Translations under genes and position numbers: made by a program
The notes under the pieces: generated by a model
What the model was told of the DNA's origin: nothing
The model's database searches: none
Seen by the model: the letters and a program-made list of their open reading frames with translations, nothing else
NCBI GenBank assembly: GCA_043101615.1
Contig: JBICID010000043.1
Coordinates: 1 to 64,000, forward strand
Reading direction: 5' to 3'
Source: JBLHKT01 sp043101615
GTDB lineage: Bacteria; Planctomycetota; Phycisphaerae; Phycisphaerales; UBA1924
DNA length: 64,000 nucleotides
Shown here: piece by piece, positions 29,612 to 37,285 of the stretch
Layout of the letters: each line of letters opens with the position of its first letter
Numbering within the stretch: position 1 is the first letter of the stretch

Positions 29612-32530
29612 ATGAGCCGACGCGCCACAGCCCGACGCACCCGACCCGCCAAGACGCGAGCCCTCTCGCGCCGTGGCGTCGCCTCGGTCCTGGCGATGAT
29701 GTTCCTGATCATCTTCGGCTCGCGGGTGGCCGCCATGGCCATCGCGAGCCAGGGCAACGTCCGCACCGCCGCGACCCACCTGCACGTGATGCGGGCCATG
29801 AGCGCCGCGGACACCGGCATGGCGATCGCGCTCGAGCGGCTCGACGAGGAGGCCTCCCGCTTCATCATCGCCCGGGGCGAGATCACCCCCGCGGTGGTCC
29901 GAGCCCTGTGGGAGGGCGACGGCGGCACCATGGGCACCCACCAGGTCCTGCCCCCGATCACCAACTACTCCGAGCCGGGCCTGCCCTCCGGGCTGGCCGA
30001 GGCGCTGGTGAACCGCCACAGCGCGGACAACAACATCATCAACGAGCCCGGCTTCATCCTGACGGCCACCACCGGCTCGAGGCCCACGGGCCTGTCCGCC
30101 GCGGTCTACGCCGGCGACAACTGGGTGTACACGCCCGCGGTCGCGCTGGCGGCACAGACCGCAGACCAGGCCACGCCGCCACCGGCCTACCAGGTCCGCT
30201 ACGCCCCGCTCGCGGACTACTCGGGCATCCGGATCATCGTCGACGGGCTCGTGTTCGACTACTCGCGCGGCGGGCGGCTGATCACCCGCACGATCATGCG
30301 TGACGTCCGGCTGATCAAGATCATCGAGCACGCCATCGTCTCCAACCACCGCGTCATGATCGGCAAGAACGTGAACGTCGAGGGCTCCATCGCCACGACC
30401 TTCACGGACGTGTCGTTCGACAACGGCGACCCGATCCTCGTGCAGTCCGACTTCTACGGGCTCGACCCCGTGCTGGACGCCAAGCTGGACGCGCTCAACG
30501 CCGCGCTGGACCTGGCCGATCTCGACGACGACAACCGCCTGCGCGTCGGTCACCCCGTGGAGGGGGCCAACATCCCCGTGGACGCCGACTTCGACGGAGA
30601 CGGCAGCGCCGACGGCGCCTACGCGGACGTGACCCGCGACGGCTTCGTGGACGAGTTCGACGTCTTCATCGGGCACTTCGACGCCAACGGGGACGGACGC
30701 ATCACCCTCTACCCGCCCTTCGTCGCCGGCACCGCCGCCGCCGGCATGGCGCCCGAGCTGGTCGACTCCGGCGGGAACCCGCTCGACCCCGACCTCGCAC
30801 TCATGCTCGACTCGGCGTACGCCGACCGCAACGGGAACGGTATCTACGGCTACGACGACCTCAACGACGACGGCATCTACAACGCCGACACCGAGACCCT
30901 GTACGACTTCGACTCCAACACCGGCGTCTACGCCGACGCCGCGTTGGGCTACCGCGACGGCTTCATCGACGCGTTCGACCGCTACGCCAAGGTCGGCGGA
31001 TCGCTGGTCTTCCGCGTGGACGCGAGCTCGTGGGTCTCCGACCAGGGCGACTACCGGCCCAAGCTCAACGGCCCGATCGTCGCCGGCGACGAGCCCCCGC
31101 TGATCTTCCAGGCCGACAACCGCGACATCCCGCCGATCGACGACGACACCTTCAACGGCACCGAGAACGCGATCACGCTCGCCGCGGACGGCTCGGCCTT
31201 CTGGGACCAGGTCGCCTCGCAGCTCGGCGTGGCGGTGGCCGACCTGGACGTGTGGACCACCGCGATGAACCCCGGCGGGGCCAACGACCCGTGGTACAAC
31301 GCCGTGTGGGACGACACCGACCTGGACGGGCGCCCCGACAACTACACCACGGCGTACTGGGAGGCCTCCCCCTTCAACGCCCCGGCGTACACGGACATGT
31401 ACTACCGGCCTGTGTTCCGCAACATGACCTTCCGGAACGTGCAGATCCCCGAGGGCGTCAACGGTCTGTTCGAGAACTGCACGTTCGTCGGGGCGACCTT
31501 CATCCGCACGTACACCGGGAACACGCACCCGCACTGGAACGAGTACGGCGCGATGGACCTCGACACCGACGGCTACCCCAACCAGCGCTACCCGCGCTTC
31601 ATCTTCGGCGACGACGCCGTCTCCGAGCCCGAGTGGGACGCCCCCCGCGCCCTGCCCGCAGCCAACAAGCCCCCGGCCCAGTACGTGATGATGACCGACC
31701 TGTCCACCACCCCGCTCGACAAGGGCGACGTGAAGGTCTCCGAGGAGCTCGCGCTCATCGGCCTGACCTACGACGAGCTGCCCGAGCCGCTGCTCATCGG
31801 CGGCGAGCGCATCATCGACACCAAGCCGCTGTCCAACAACATCCGCTTCCACGACTGCCTGTTCGTCGGCTCCGTGGTCTCCGACCAGCCCGACGTGTAC
31901 GCGCAGGTCCGCAACAAGCTCCAGTTCACCGGCGCCACCCGCTTCTCGCAGGAGCACCCGGAGTTCCCCTCCGACGCCTCGCTCAACCCCGACCCCGGGG
32001 ACGTCGCCGAGCTCGCCAAGAGCTCCATGATGCTCCCCAACTACTCGGTGGACCTCGGCTCATTCAACTCGCCCGCCACCCAGCGCGTCGAGCTGAACGG
32101 CGCGATCGTGGCCGGCGTGCTCGACGCACGAGGCAACACCGAGATCAACGGCACCCTGCTGCTCACCTTCGACCCACAGTTCGGCGTCGCCCCCCTCATC
32201 GACCCCTTCGGCGTGCCCATCGGCAACCCCGCCGGCTTCAACGCCTCCATCGGCTACTTCGGCGTCAACGACGGCGACCGCGAGTCGGTCGACCCCAACG
32301 ACCTGCCGCTCAACGGCGGCGTCCGCATCGTCGGCTACGACACCAACGGCGACGGCCTGGCCGACGTCCCGTACACCGAGCCGCAGCCCGCTGGCTCCAC
32401 GCCCGTGCCGTTCAACGGGTACGGGCGCATCCAGATCCGCCACGACCCCAACATGATCCTGCCCGACGGGCTCATGCTGCCCATGTCCGCCAGCCCGATC
32501 ACGGGCACGTACCAGGAGGGCGCCCTGTGA
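29612..32530 (+). CDS. Large PilX-like protein with calcium-type loops
   Basis: This 972-residue protein opens with Arg-rich residues, one membrane helix (about 22-45, RRGVASVLAMMFLIIFG) and then a helical NVRTAATHLHVMRAMSAADTG, as in PilX-type minor pilins, but it is several times their usual length. Dockerin/EF-hand-like Asp-Gly loops occur near residues 324 (DADFDGDGSAD), 356 (DANGDGRITL), 405-428 (DRNGNGIYGYDDLNDDG), 568, 649 and 909 (DTNGDGLADV). Segments with alternating FENCTF, FHDCLFVG and VELNGAIVAG look like beta-helix rungs. It overlaps the next prepilin gene by four bases (GTGA). I know no characterised homologue. A surface-exposed, calcium-binding tip or adhesin subunit is a guess from architecture and context. 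Confidence 0.7.
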   Translation: MSRRATARRTRPAKTRALSRRGVASVLAMMFLIIFGSRVAAMAIASQGNVRTAATHLHVMRAMSAADTGMAIALERLDEEASRFIIARGEITPAVVRALWEGDGGTMGTHQVLPPITNYSEPGLPSGLAEALVNRHSADNNIINEPGFILTATTGSRPTGLSAAVYAGDNWVYTPAVALAAQTADQATPPPAYQVRYAPLADYSGIRIIVDGLVFDYSRGGRLITRTIMRDVRLIKIIEHAIVSNHRVMIGKNVNVEGSIATTFTDVSFDNGDPILVQSDFYGLDPVLDAKLDALNAALDLADLDDDNRLRVGHPVEGANIPVDADFDGDGSADGAYADVTRDGFVDEFDVFIGHFDANGDGRITLYPPFVAGTAAAGMAPELVDSGGNPLDPDLALMLDSAYADRNGNGIYGYDDLNDDGIYNADTETLYDFDSNTGVYADAALGYRDGFIDAFDRYAKVGGSLVFRVDASSWVSDQGDYRPKLNGPIVAGDEPPLIFQADNRDIPPIDDDTFNGTENAITLAADGSAFWDQVASQLGVAVADLDVWTTAMNPGGANDPWYNAVWDDTDLDGRPDNYTTAYWEASPFNAPAYTDMYYRPVFRNMTFRNVQIPEGVNGLFENCTFVGATFIRTYTGNTHPHWNEYGAMDLDTDGYPNQRYPRFIFGDDAVSEPEWDAPRALPAANKPPAQYVMMTDLSTTPLDKGDVKVSEELALIGLTYDELPEPLLIGGERIIDTKPLSNNIRFHDCLFVGSVVSDQPDVYAQVRNKLQFTGATRFSQEHPEFPSDASLNPDPGDVAELAKSSMMLPNYSVDLGSFNSPATQRVELNGAIVAGVLDARGNTEINGTLLLTFDPQFGVAPLIDPFGVPIGNPAGFNASIGYFGVNDGDRESVDPNDLPLNGGVRIVGYDTNGDGLADVPYTEPQPAGSTPVPFNGYGRIQIRHDPNMILPDGLMLPMSASPITGTYQEGAL

Positions 32531-33135
32531 CCCGCACCCCACGCCGGCGCACACGCGCCTTCAGCATGGTCGAGCTGCTCATCGCGCTCACCATCACCGC
32601 CACCCTCTTCGCCGCCACGCTCGGCGCGCTGGACACCTCGTTCAAGAGCTACAAGCTCACCACCGACTCCGCGTCCACGCAGGTCGTGGCCCGCATCGTC
32701 ATGCAGCGCCTCACCGCCATGATCCGCACCGGCGAGGAGTTCGGGCCCTACCCGATCAACCCGATCGCCGAGCCCGTGATCACCACCAACTCCATCGAGT
32801 TCGTCTCCTCGCGCGACCCCGCGACCAACTCCTGGGAGGTCACCACGATCTCGCGCATCGCCGGCGACGCAGACACCGGACCCTGGGTCCTGGTCTACCA
32901 GATCGCGACCTTCACCAACGGCGCCTTCGTCGAGGAGACCGACCCGATCCCGCTCCTCGACGGCCTCACCGAGCTCCAGTTCTCGCTCGAGTACGAGGTC
33001 GGCCCGCGACTGCGCCGAGCCACCATCGACATGGTGATACGGCCCGACGACAACGACGACAACACCGTCTCGGTCCGCATGGACGCCCCGCACATCCGCA
33101 TGGTCGCCAGCGCCACCCCACGCATGTACGACTGA
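32527..33135 (+). CDS. Type IV prepilin-like protein (PulJ/GspJ-like)
   Basis: The 202-residue protein has a leader ending RAFSMVELLIALTITATLFAA, a class III prepilin signal with Glu+5, but Ala replaces the usual Gly at -1. Prepilin peptidases are known to tolerate Ala there. The globular part has LQFSLEYEVGPRLRRATIDMVI, similar to GspJ/PulJ minor pseudopilins. The start is GTG 32527, overlapping the PilX-like stop, so the two are likely coupled. A terminator hairpin lies 31 bases past the stop and closes the cluster. Confidence 0.82.
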   Translation: MTRTPRRRTRAFSMVELLIALTITATLFAATLGALDTSFKSYKLTTDSASTQVVARIVMQRLTAMIRTGEEFGPYPINPIAEPVITTNSIEFVSSRDPATNSWEVTTISRIAGDADTGPWVLVYQIATFTNGAFVEETDPIPLLDGLTELQFSLEYEVGPRLRRATIDMVIRPDDNDDNTVSVRMDAPHIRMVASATPRMYD

Positions 33136-33165
33136 CACGCGCCCACACCAACACGAACGATCAAC

Positions 33166-33191
33166 AAGCCCCGAGCGCGAGCGAGGGGTTT
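33166..33191 (+). terminator. Terminator of the pilus-like cluster
   Basis: AAGCCCC pairs with GGGGTTT (one G/T pair) around a 12-base GC-rich loop, ending in three T. It lies between the convergent prepilin and nnrD genes. Confidence 0.7.
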
Positions 33192-33218
33192 CTGTATGCG
33201 CCGAGACAAACCGGTGCC

Positions 33219-34175
33219 TCACCCTCGCACCCGCTCCAGCTCCGCCGGGATCAGCCCCGCCAGCTCCGTCGCCAGCAGACCCGCGCTGGCACGGTGCTCG
33301 CGCGCCCACGCCTCCCCCGCCCGCGCGTGCGCCTCGACCCCGATCCGCGCGCAGTCGTACACCGACACCGACCCCGCGGGCATTCGTCCGCCGACCACCA
33401 GCGACGGCGCGAACTGCGCCAGCAGACCCCCGAGCACGCCCGCCAGCACGTCCCCCGTCCCGCCCGTGGCCAGGCACGGGTGCCCGCGACGGCACACCCA
33501 CGCCCGGGCCCCGTCGCTCACCACCGTCCCGGCCCCCTTCAGCACCACCACGCACCCCAGCGTGCGCGCCATCGCGACGCACAGCCCCGGGCGCTCGTCG
33601 TCGCTCGTCGGATCCCCGGAGAGTCGCAGCCCCTCCGCCAGCCTGCGGAACTCGCCCGGGTGCGGGGTCAGCACCGTCGGGGAGGCCAGGTCCCCGCCCC
33701 GCAGCCCCATCGACGCCGCGGCGTTCAGGCCGTCCGCGTCCAGAACCACCGGCGTGCTCCCGCCACCCGCGCCCCGGAGCACCCGGTACACCACCTGCTC
33801 CACGCTGGCGCCGCTCCCAAGCCCCGGGCCCAGCACCACCGCCTGCGCGTCTTCCAGCACCCCGTCGAGCACGCCCGCGGCCTCGTGCGAGCGCAGGTCG
33901 CCCCGCACGTCGACCGGCAGCGCCACCGCGGTCGCGCTCGGGCAGACCTCCAGCACGTGCCCGGCGATCGGCTCGGGCACCGCGAGGCGCACCAGCCCGG
34001 CGCCGGCCCGCAGCGCCGCGATCCCAGCCAGCGCCGGCGCCCCGACCATGCGCGTGTCGCCCTCACCGCCCGCGTGCCCGCCGATGACGACCACGGTGCC
34101 GTGCGTGCCCTTGTGCGACGAGGCGGCGCGTGCCGGGAGCGTTGGCGGGTCGGACTGATCCAGTTCGGGGTCCAT
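33219..34175 (-). CDS. nnrD: ADP-dependent NAD(P)H-hydrate dehydratase
   Basis: The 318-residue enzyme repairs hydrated NAD(P)H. The ribokinase-like fold shows VVVIGGHAGGEGDTRMVGAPALAG at the start, VVLGPGLGSG in the middle, TPHPGEF, and the family-diagnostic ATGGTGDVLAGVLGGLLAQ near the end. The partner epimerase is encoded separately at 44604-45476, whereas many bacteria fuse the two. ATG 34175 lies exactly six bases after TAGACT; only 38 bases separate it from the divergent tatD start. Confidence 0.92.
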   Translation of the reverse strand: MDPELDQSDPPTLPARAASSHKGTHGTVVVIGGHAGGEGDTRMVGAPALAGIAALRAGAGLVRLAVPEPIAGHVLEVCPSATAVALPVDVRGDLRSHEAAGVLDGVLEDAQAVVLGPGLGSGASVEQVVYRVLRGAGGGSTPVVLDADGLNAAASMGLRGGDLASPTVLTPHPGEFRRLAEGLRLSGDPTSDDERPGLCVAMARTLGCVVVLKGAGTVVSDGARAWVCRRGHPCLATGGTGDVLAGVLGGLLAQFAPSLVVGGRMPAGSVSVYDCARIGVEAHARAGEAWAREHRASAGLLATELAGLIPAELERVRG

Positions 34176-34181
34176 CCGCCG

Positions 34182-34187
34182 AGTCTA
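34182..34187 (-). promoter_or_regulatory. -10 hexamer of nnrD (leaderless type)
   Basis: Minus-strand TAGACT ends six bases before ATG 34175. Its upstream half lies in the divergent tatD gene. Confidence 0.5.
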
Positions 34188-34201
34188 CCCCGGCCCGCGG
34201 G

Positions 34202-34207
34202 TACCAT
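34202..34207 (+). promoter_or_regulatory. -10 hexamer of tatD (leaderless type)
   Basis: TACCAT ends six bases before GTG 34214. With the nnrD hexamer it forms a back-to-back pair inside a 38-bp gap. Confidence 0.5.
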
Positions 34208-34213
34208 GCGGGC

Positions 34214-35011
34214 GTGATCGACACGCACTGCCACCTCACCTTCCCGGACTACGCCGGGCGCGTCGACGAGGTCCTGCACGAAGCGCGCGCCGCGGGCGTG
34301 CTCGGCTGCATCACGATCTCGACCTCCTCGGAGGACTGCGAGGACGCGCTGCGGGTCGCGCAGCGGCACGAGCACGTCTGGTGCACCTCCGGCGTCCACC
34401 CGCTCTACGCCGACCGACCGCTCGACTGGGGCCGGATCAGGGCGGTGGGGGAGGCCCCCGAGTGCGTCGCCTGGGGCGAGCTGGGCCTGGACAACCACTA
34501 CCAGGAGCCCGCCGGCGACCTCCAGCGGGCCGTGCTCGCCGATCAGCTCGCACGCCTGGAGACCTGGAAGGCCGACGGGCTGGACCACCCGATCGTGATC
34601 CACTGCCGCGAGGCCTTCGACGACCTGATCCCGATCCTGCGCGAGTCGGCCTTCGAGTCGCACCGATTCGTCTTCCACTGCTTCACCGGCACCCCCGACG
34701 ACGCGCGCAAGGTCCTCGACTTCGGCGCCATGATCTCCTTCACCGGCGTCGTCACATACAGGAACGCCCGCGGGGTCGCCGACGCCGCGAGGCTCGTCCC
34801 GCTCGACCGCGTCATGTGCGAGACCGACGCCCCCTTCCTCGCCCCCGAGCCCCACCGGGGCAAGCGTCCCTGCGTGCCGGCCTGGTCGCGCCACACCGCC
34901 GAGTTCCTCGCCGACCTGCACGCCCTGCCCTTCGAGGACTTCGAGCGCCACCTCGACGACAACACCGAGCGGTTCTTCGGCATCTCCGTCCCGAGGCGGG
35001 CCGACGCATGA
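34214..35011 (+). CDS. tatD: TatD-family deoxyribonuclease/hydrolase
   Basis: The 265-residue TIM-barrel metallohydrolase begins with the metal-binding IDTHCHLTF, has GELGLDNHY, PIVIHCREAFDD, FHCFTGT, and the ETDAPFLAP motif with the catalytic Asp. All metal ligands appear present. The start is GTG 34214, because the family begins with (M)IDTHCH. Its last bases overlap the lgt start (ATGA), so the pair is probably translated in a coupled way. Confidence 0.93.
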   Translation: MIDTHCHLTFPDYAGRVDEVLHEARAAGVLGCITISTSSEDCEDALRVAQRHEHVWCTSGVHPLYADRPLDWGRIRAVGEAPECVAWGELGLDNHYQEPAGDLQRAVLADQLARLETWKADGLDHPIVIHCREAFDDLIPILRESAFESHRFVFHCFTGTPDDARKVLDFGAMISFTGVVTYRNARGVADAARLVPLDRVMCETDAPFLAPEPHRGKRPCVPAWSRHTAEFLADLHALPFEDFERHLDDNTERFFGISVPRRADA

Positions 35012-36180
35012 TCCTCGCGCTCCTCGACACGCCCCGGGCGGGCACGCCCGCGACCGCGCCGGGGGGGTGGCTGCACGACCTGAACCCCTTCATCGTCCGG
35101 TTCACCGACACCTTCGGCCTGCGCTGGTACGGCTTTTCCTACCTCTGCGGCTTCGTCGCCGGGTACCTGCTGCTCCGCTGGCTGGGACGGCGTGGCGCCA
35201 TCTCCATCCCGCCCCAGCGGGCCGCGGACGCCGTCCTCACCCTCATCGTCGGCGTGATGGTGGGCGGCCGGCTCGGGTACGTGCTGCTGTACCAGCCCGC
35301 GCTGCTCTGGCAGTTCTCCGCCGACCTCCCGTTCTGGGGCGTCCTGCGCCTTACCCAGGGCGGGATGGCCTCGCACGGGGGCATGATCGGCGTCACCCTC
35401 GCCGCCTGGTGGATCAGCCGCGGCTTCAAGACCGAGGACGGTGGGCGCATCGGGCGGGCCCCCGCCCTGCACGTCTTCGACACCATGGCCCTCATCGCAC
35501 CCCCGGGCCTGTTCTTCGGACGCCTCGCCAACTTCATCAACGGCGAGCTGCTCGGACGCGTCGTCGCCCGCCCGGGCGAGCCCGCCCCGTGGTGGGGCGT
35601 GCGTTTCCCGCAGGAGATCGTCGAGCGCGACCCGGGCGAGCTCGTGCAGACCCCAGCGCAGCTGGCCGCCATCGACACCCTCGCCTTCGAGCAGCTCCTC
35701 CCCAACGAGATGGCCCTCCCGCCGGCGCGGGCGTTCGAGATCGGCTACGAACGCCTGCTCGAGAAGATCCAGCAGGGCAACGAGGAGCTCGCCGCACGCC
35801 TCGAGCCGCTCATCGCCGCTCGGGCGCCCTCCCAGCTCCTGCAGGCACTCGCCGAGGGCGTCGTCGTCATGCTCGTCGTCTGGATCGTCGCCCGCAGGCC
35901 ACGCACGCCCGGCGTGCTCACCGGCGTCTTCCTCATCACCTACGGCCTCGGACGCATCGCCACCGAGTTCGTCCGCCTCGCGGACTCCGGCTTCGCAGGG
36001 ACCAGCCTGCTCACCTCCGCCCGCCCGCTGGGCCTCTCACGAGGCCAGTGGCTGAGCACGCTGATGGTCCTCATCGGCGTCGCGCTGATCGTGCGCGTCA
36101 CGAGACGGGCGGCCCCGAAGATGGGCGGCTGGGCCACGCCGGCGCCCGGGCCCGCTCAGCCGGCCGACTCGCCGTCCTGA
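35008..36180 (+). CDS. lgt: Prolipoprotein diacylglyceryl transferase
   Basis: The 390-residue membrane enzyme attaches diacylglycerol to the lipobox cysteine. Landmarks are RWYGFSYLCGF (Tyr equal to E. coli Y26), GGMASHGGMIG (essential His), GRLANFINGELLGR and LGRIATEFVR (essential Arg residues). It is much longer than the roughly 290-residue E. coli protein: a hydrophilic insertion of about 45 residues lies between NGELLGR and the PSQLLQ segment (about 210-260). The several predicted lipoproteins in the window need this enzyme. Its 3' end overlaps the convergent DUF368 gene by 25 bases. Confidence 0.93.
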   Translation: MILALLDTPRAGTPATAPGGWLHDLNPFIVRFTDTFGLRWYGFSYLCGFVAGYLLLRWLGRRGAISIPPQRAADAVLTLIVGVMVGGRLGYVLLYQPALLWQFSADLPFWGVLRLTQGGMASHGGMIGVTLAAWWISRGFKTEDGGRIGRAPALHVFDTMALIAPPGLFFGRLANFINGELLGRVVARPGEPAPWWGVRFPQEIVERDPGELVQTPAQLAAIDTLAFEQLLPNEMALPPARAFEIGYERLLEKIQQGNEELAARLEPLIAARAPSQLLQALAEGVVVMLVVWIVARRPRTPGVLTGVFLITYGLGRIATEFVRLADSGFAGTSLLTSARPLGLSRGQWLSTLMVLIGVALIVRVTRRAAPKMGGWATPAPGPAQPADSPS

Positions 36181-37244
36181 CCGGGCCCGGCGCCATCGTC
36201 GCCCTCGCCCCGGTCCAATCTCGAGAGCAGCAGCGTCGCCCCGAACCCGAGCACGATCAGCCCCAGCGAGCCGCCGACCTGCGCCCCGCCCGGCCTGAAC
36301 CGCTCGATCCGCCAGTCCTTCGCGTGCTCCGCGGAGGCGAACGTGCCCACGTTCTCCTCGGTCACCACCACGCCGTCGAACGTGTCGCCCACACGAGGCG
36401 GCACCCCCTCCACGAACGGGTAGATCCCCGCGGGCGCCGCCAGCAGCAGCCCCAGCAGCACGCCGTACGTCGGCTTCTCGAACCGGTGGATCAGCACCCG
36501 CAGCAGGTTGCTCACCACCACGATCCCGATCACCACGCCCACGCCGACCGGCACCAGCACGCGCAGCTGCGCGACCGTGCCTCCGACGTCGGCGTCGCCC
36601 GCGGCGTTCACGCCGTCCTTGATCGCACCCACGATCCGCTCGTACTGCCCGAGCAGCAGCAGCAGGTACGCCCCGCTCACGCCCGGCAGGATCATCGCGC
36701 TGGCGCCCGCGGCTCCCGCCACCAGCAGCAGCACCGCGCCGCCGGAGCCCCCGCCGCCGCCCGCGTTGCCGCCCTGCACCCACACCAGCCCGAGCATCCC
36801 CGCGATCCCCGCGACAGTGCCCGCCACCGCCCCGGCGCTCCAAGGCCTGATCAGCCGCACCAGCAGCGGCGCACCGCCCCACGTCAGACCGATGAACACT
36901 GAGTACATCGCCCACCGGGCCTCGGCCAGCCCGTAGCTGATCGCGGAGGCGAACGCCCCGATCGCGACCCCCGCCGCGACCACCATCACACCCAGCGTCA
37001 GCACCGTGGTTCTCCCGAACCGCAGGCGTGTCACCTCGGACACGGCGTCGATCACCCGTCCGTAGATCCCCACCGCCACCAGCATCGTCCCCCCGCTCAG
37101 GCCCGGCACGAGGTTGGCCAGACCCATCAGGGCCCCCCCGAGCGCCACGCGCAACGCCTCAGCGGCCCCAAAGCCACGCCCCACGACCTCCGTTTGCCCT
37201 TCGTGATCGCCCACTCGAAGCCGCTCCTTCTGCACCCGTACCAT
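36156..37244 (-). CDS. DUF368 polytopic membrane protein (PopT-type undecaprenyl-phosphate flippase family)
   Basis: The 362-residue inner-membrane protein carries the family signature LANLVPGLSGGTMLVAVGIYGRVIDAV near the N-terminus and the repeat-related SAMILPGVSGAYLLLLLGQYERIV in the middle, implying an internal duplication. At least seven hydrophobic spans are visible. Members of DUF368 were reported to translocate undecaprenyl phosphate, which would fit peptidoglycan recycling alongside murC-ddl here. ATG 37244 is used; TACGCT lies 12 bases upstream of it. The C-terminus overlaps lgt tail to tail. Confidence 0.85.
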   Translation of the reverse strand: MVRVQKERLRVGDHEGQTEVVGRGFGAAEALRVALGGALMGLANLVPGLSGGTMLVAVGIYGRVIDAVSEVTRLRFGRTTVLTLGVMVVAAGVAIGAFASAISYGLAEARWAMYSVFIGLTWGGAPLLVRLIRPWSAGAVAGTVAGIAGMLGLVWVQGGNAGGGGGSGGAVLLLVAGAAGASAMILPGVSGAYLLLLLGQYERIVGAIKDGVNAAGDADVGGTVAQLRVLVPVGVGVVIGIVVVSNLLRVLIHRFEKPTYGVLLGLLLAAPAGIYPFVEGVPPRVGDTFDGVVVTEENVGTFASAEHAKDWRIERFRPGGAQVGGSLGLIVLGFGATLLLSRLDRGEGDDGAGPGQDGESAG

Positions 37245-37285
37245 TCCGGGAGCCGAAGCGTAGATCGGCACGAACGGAAAACCGC

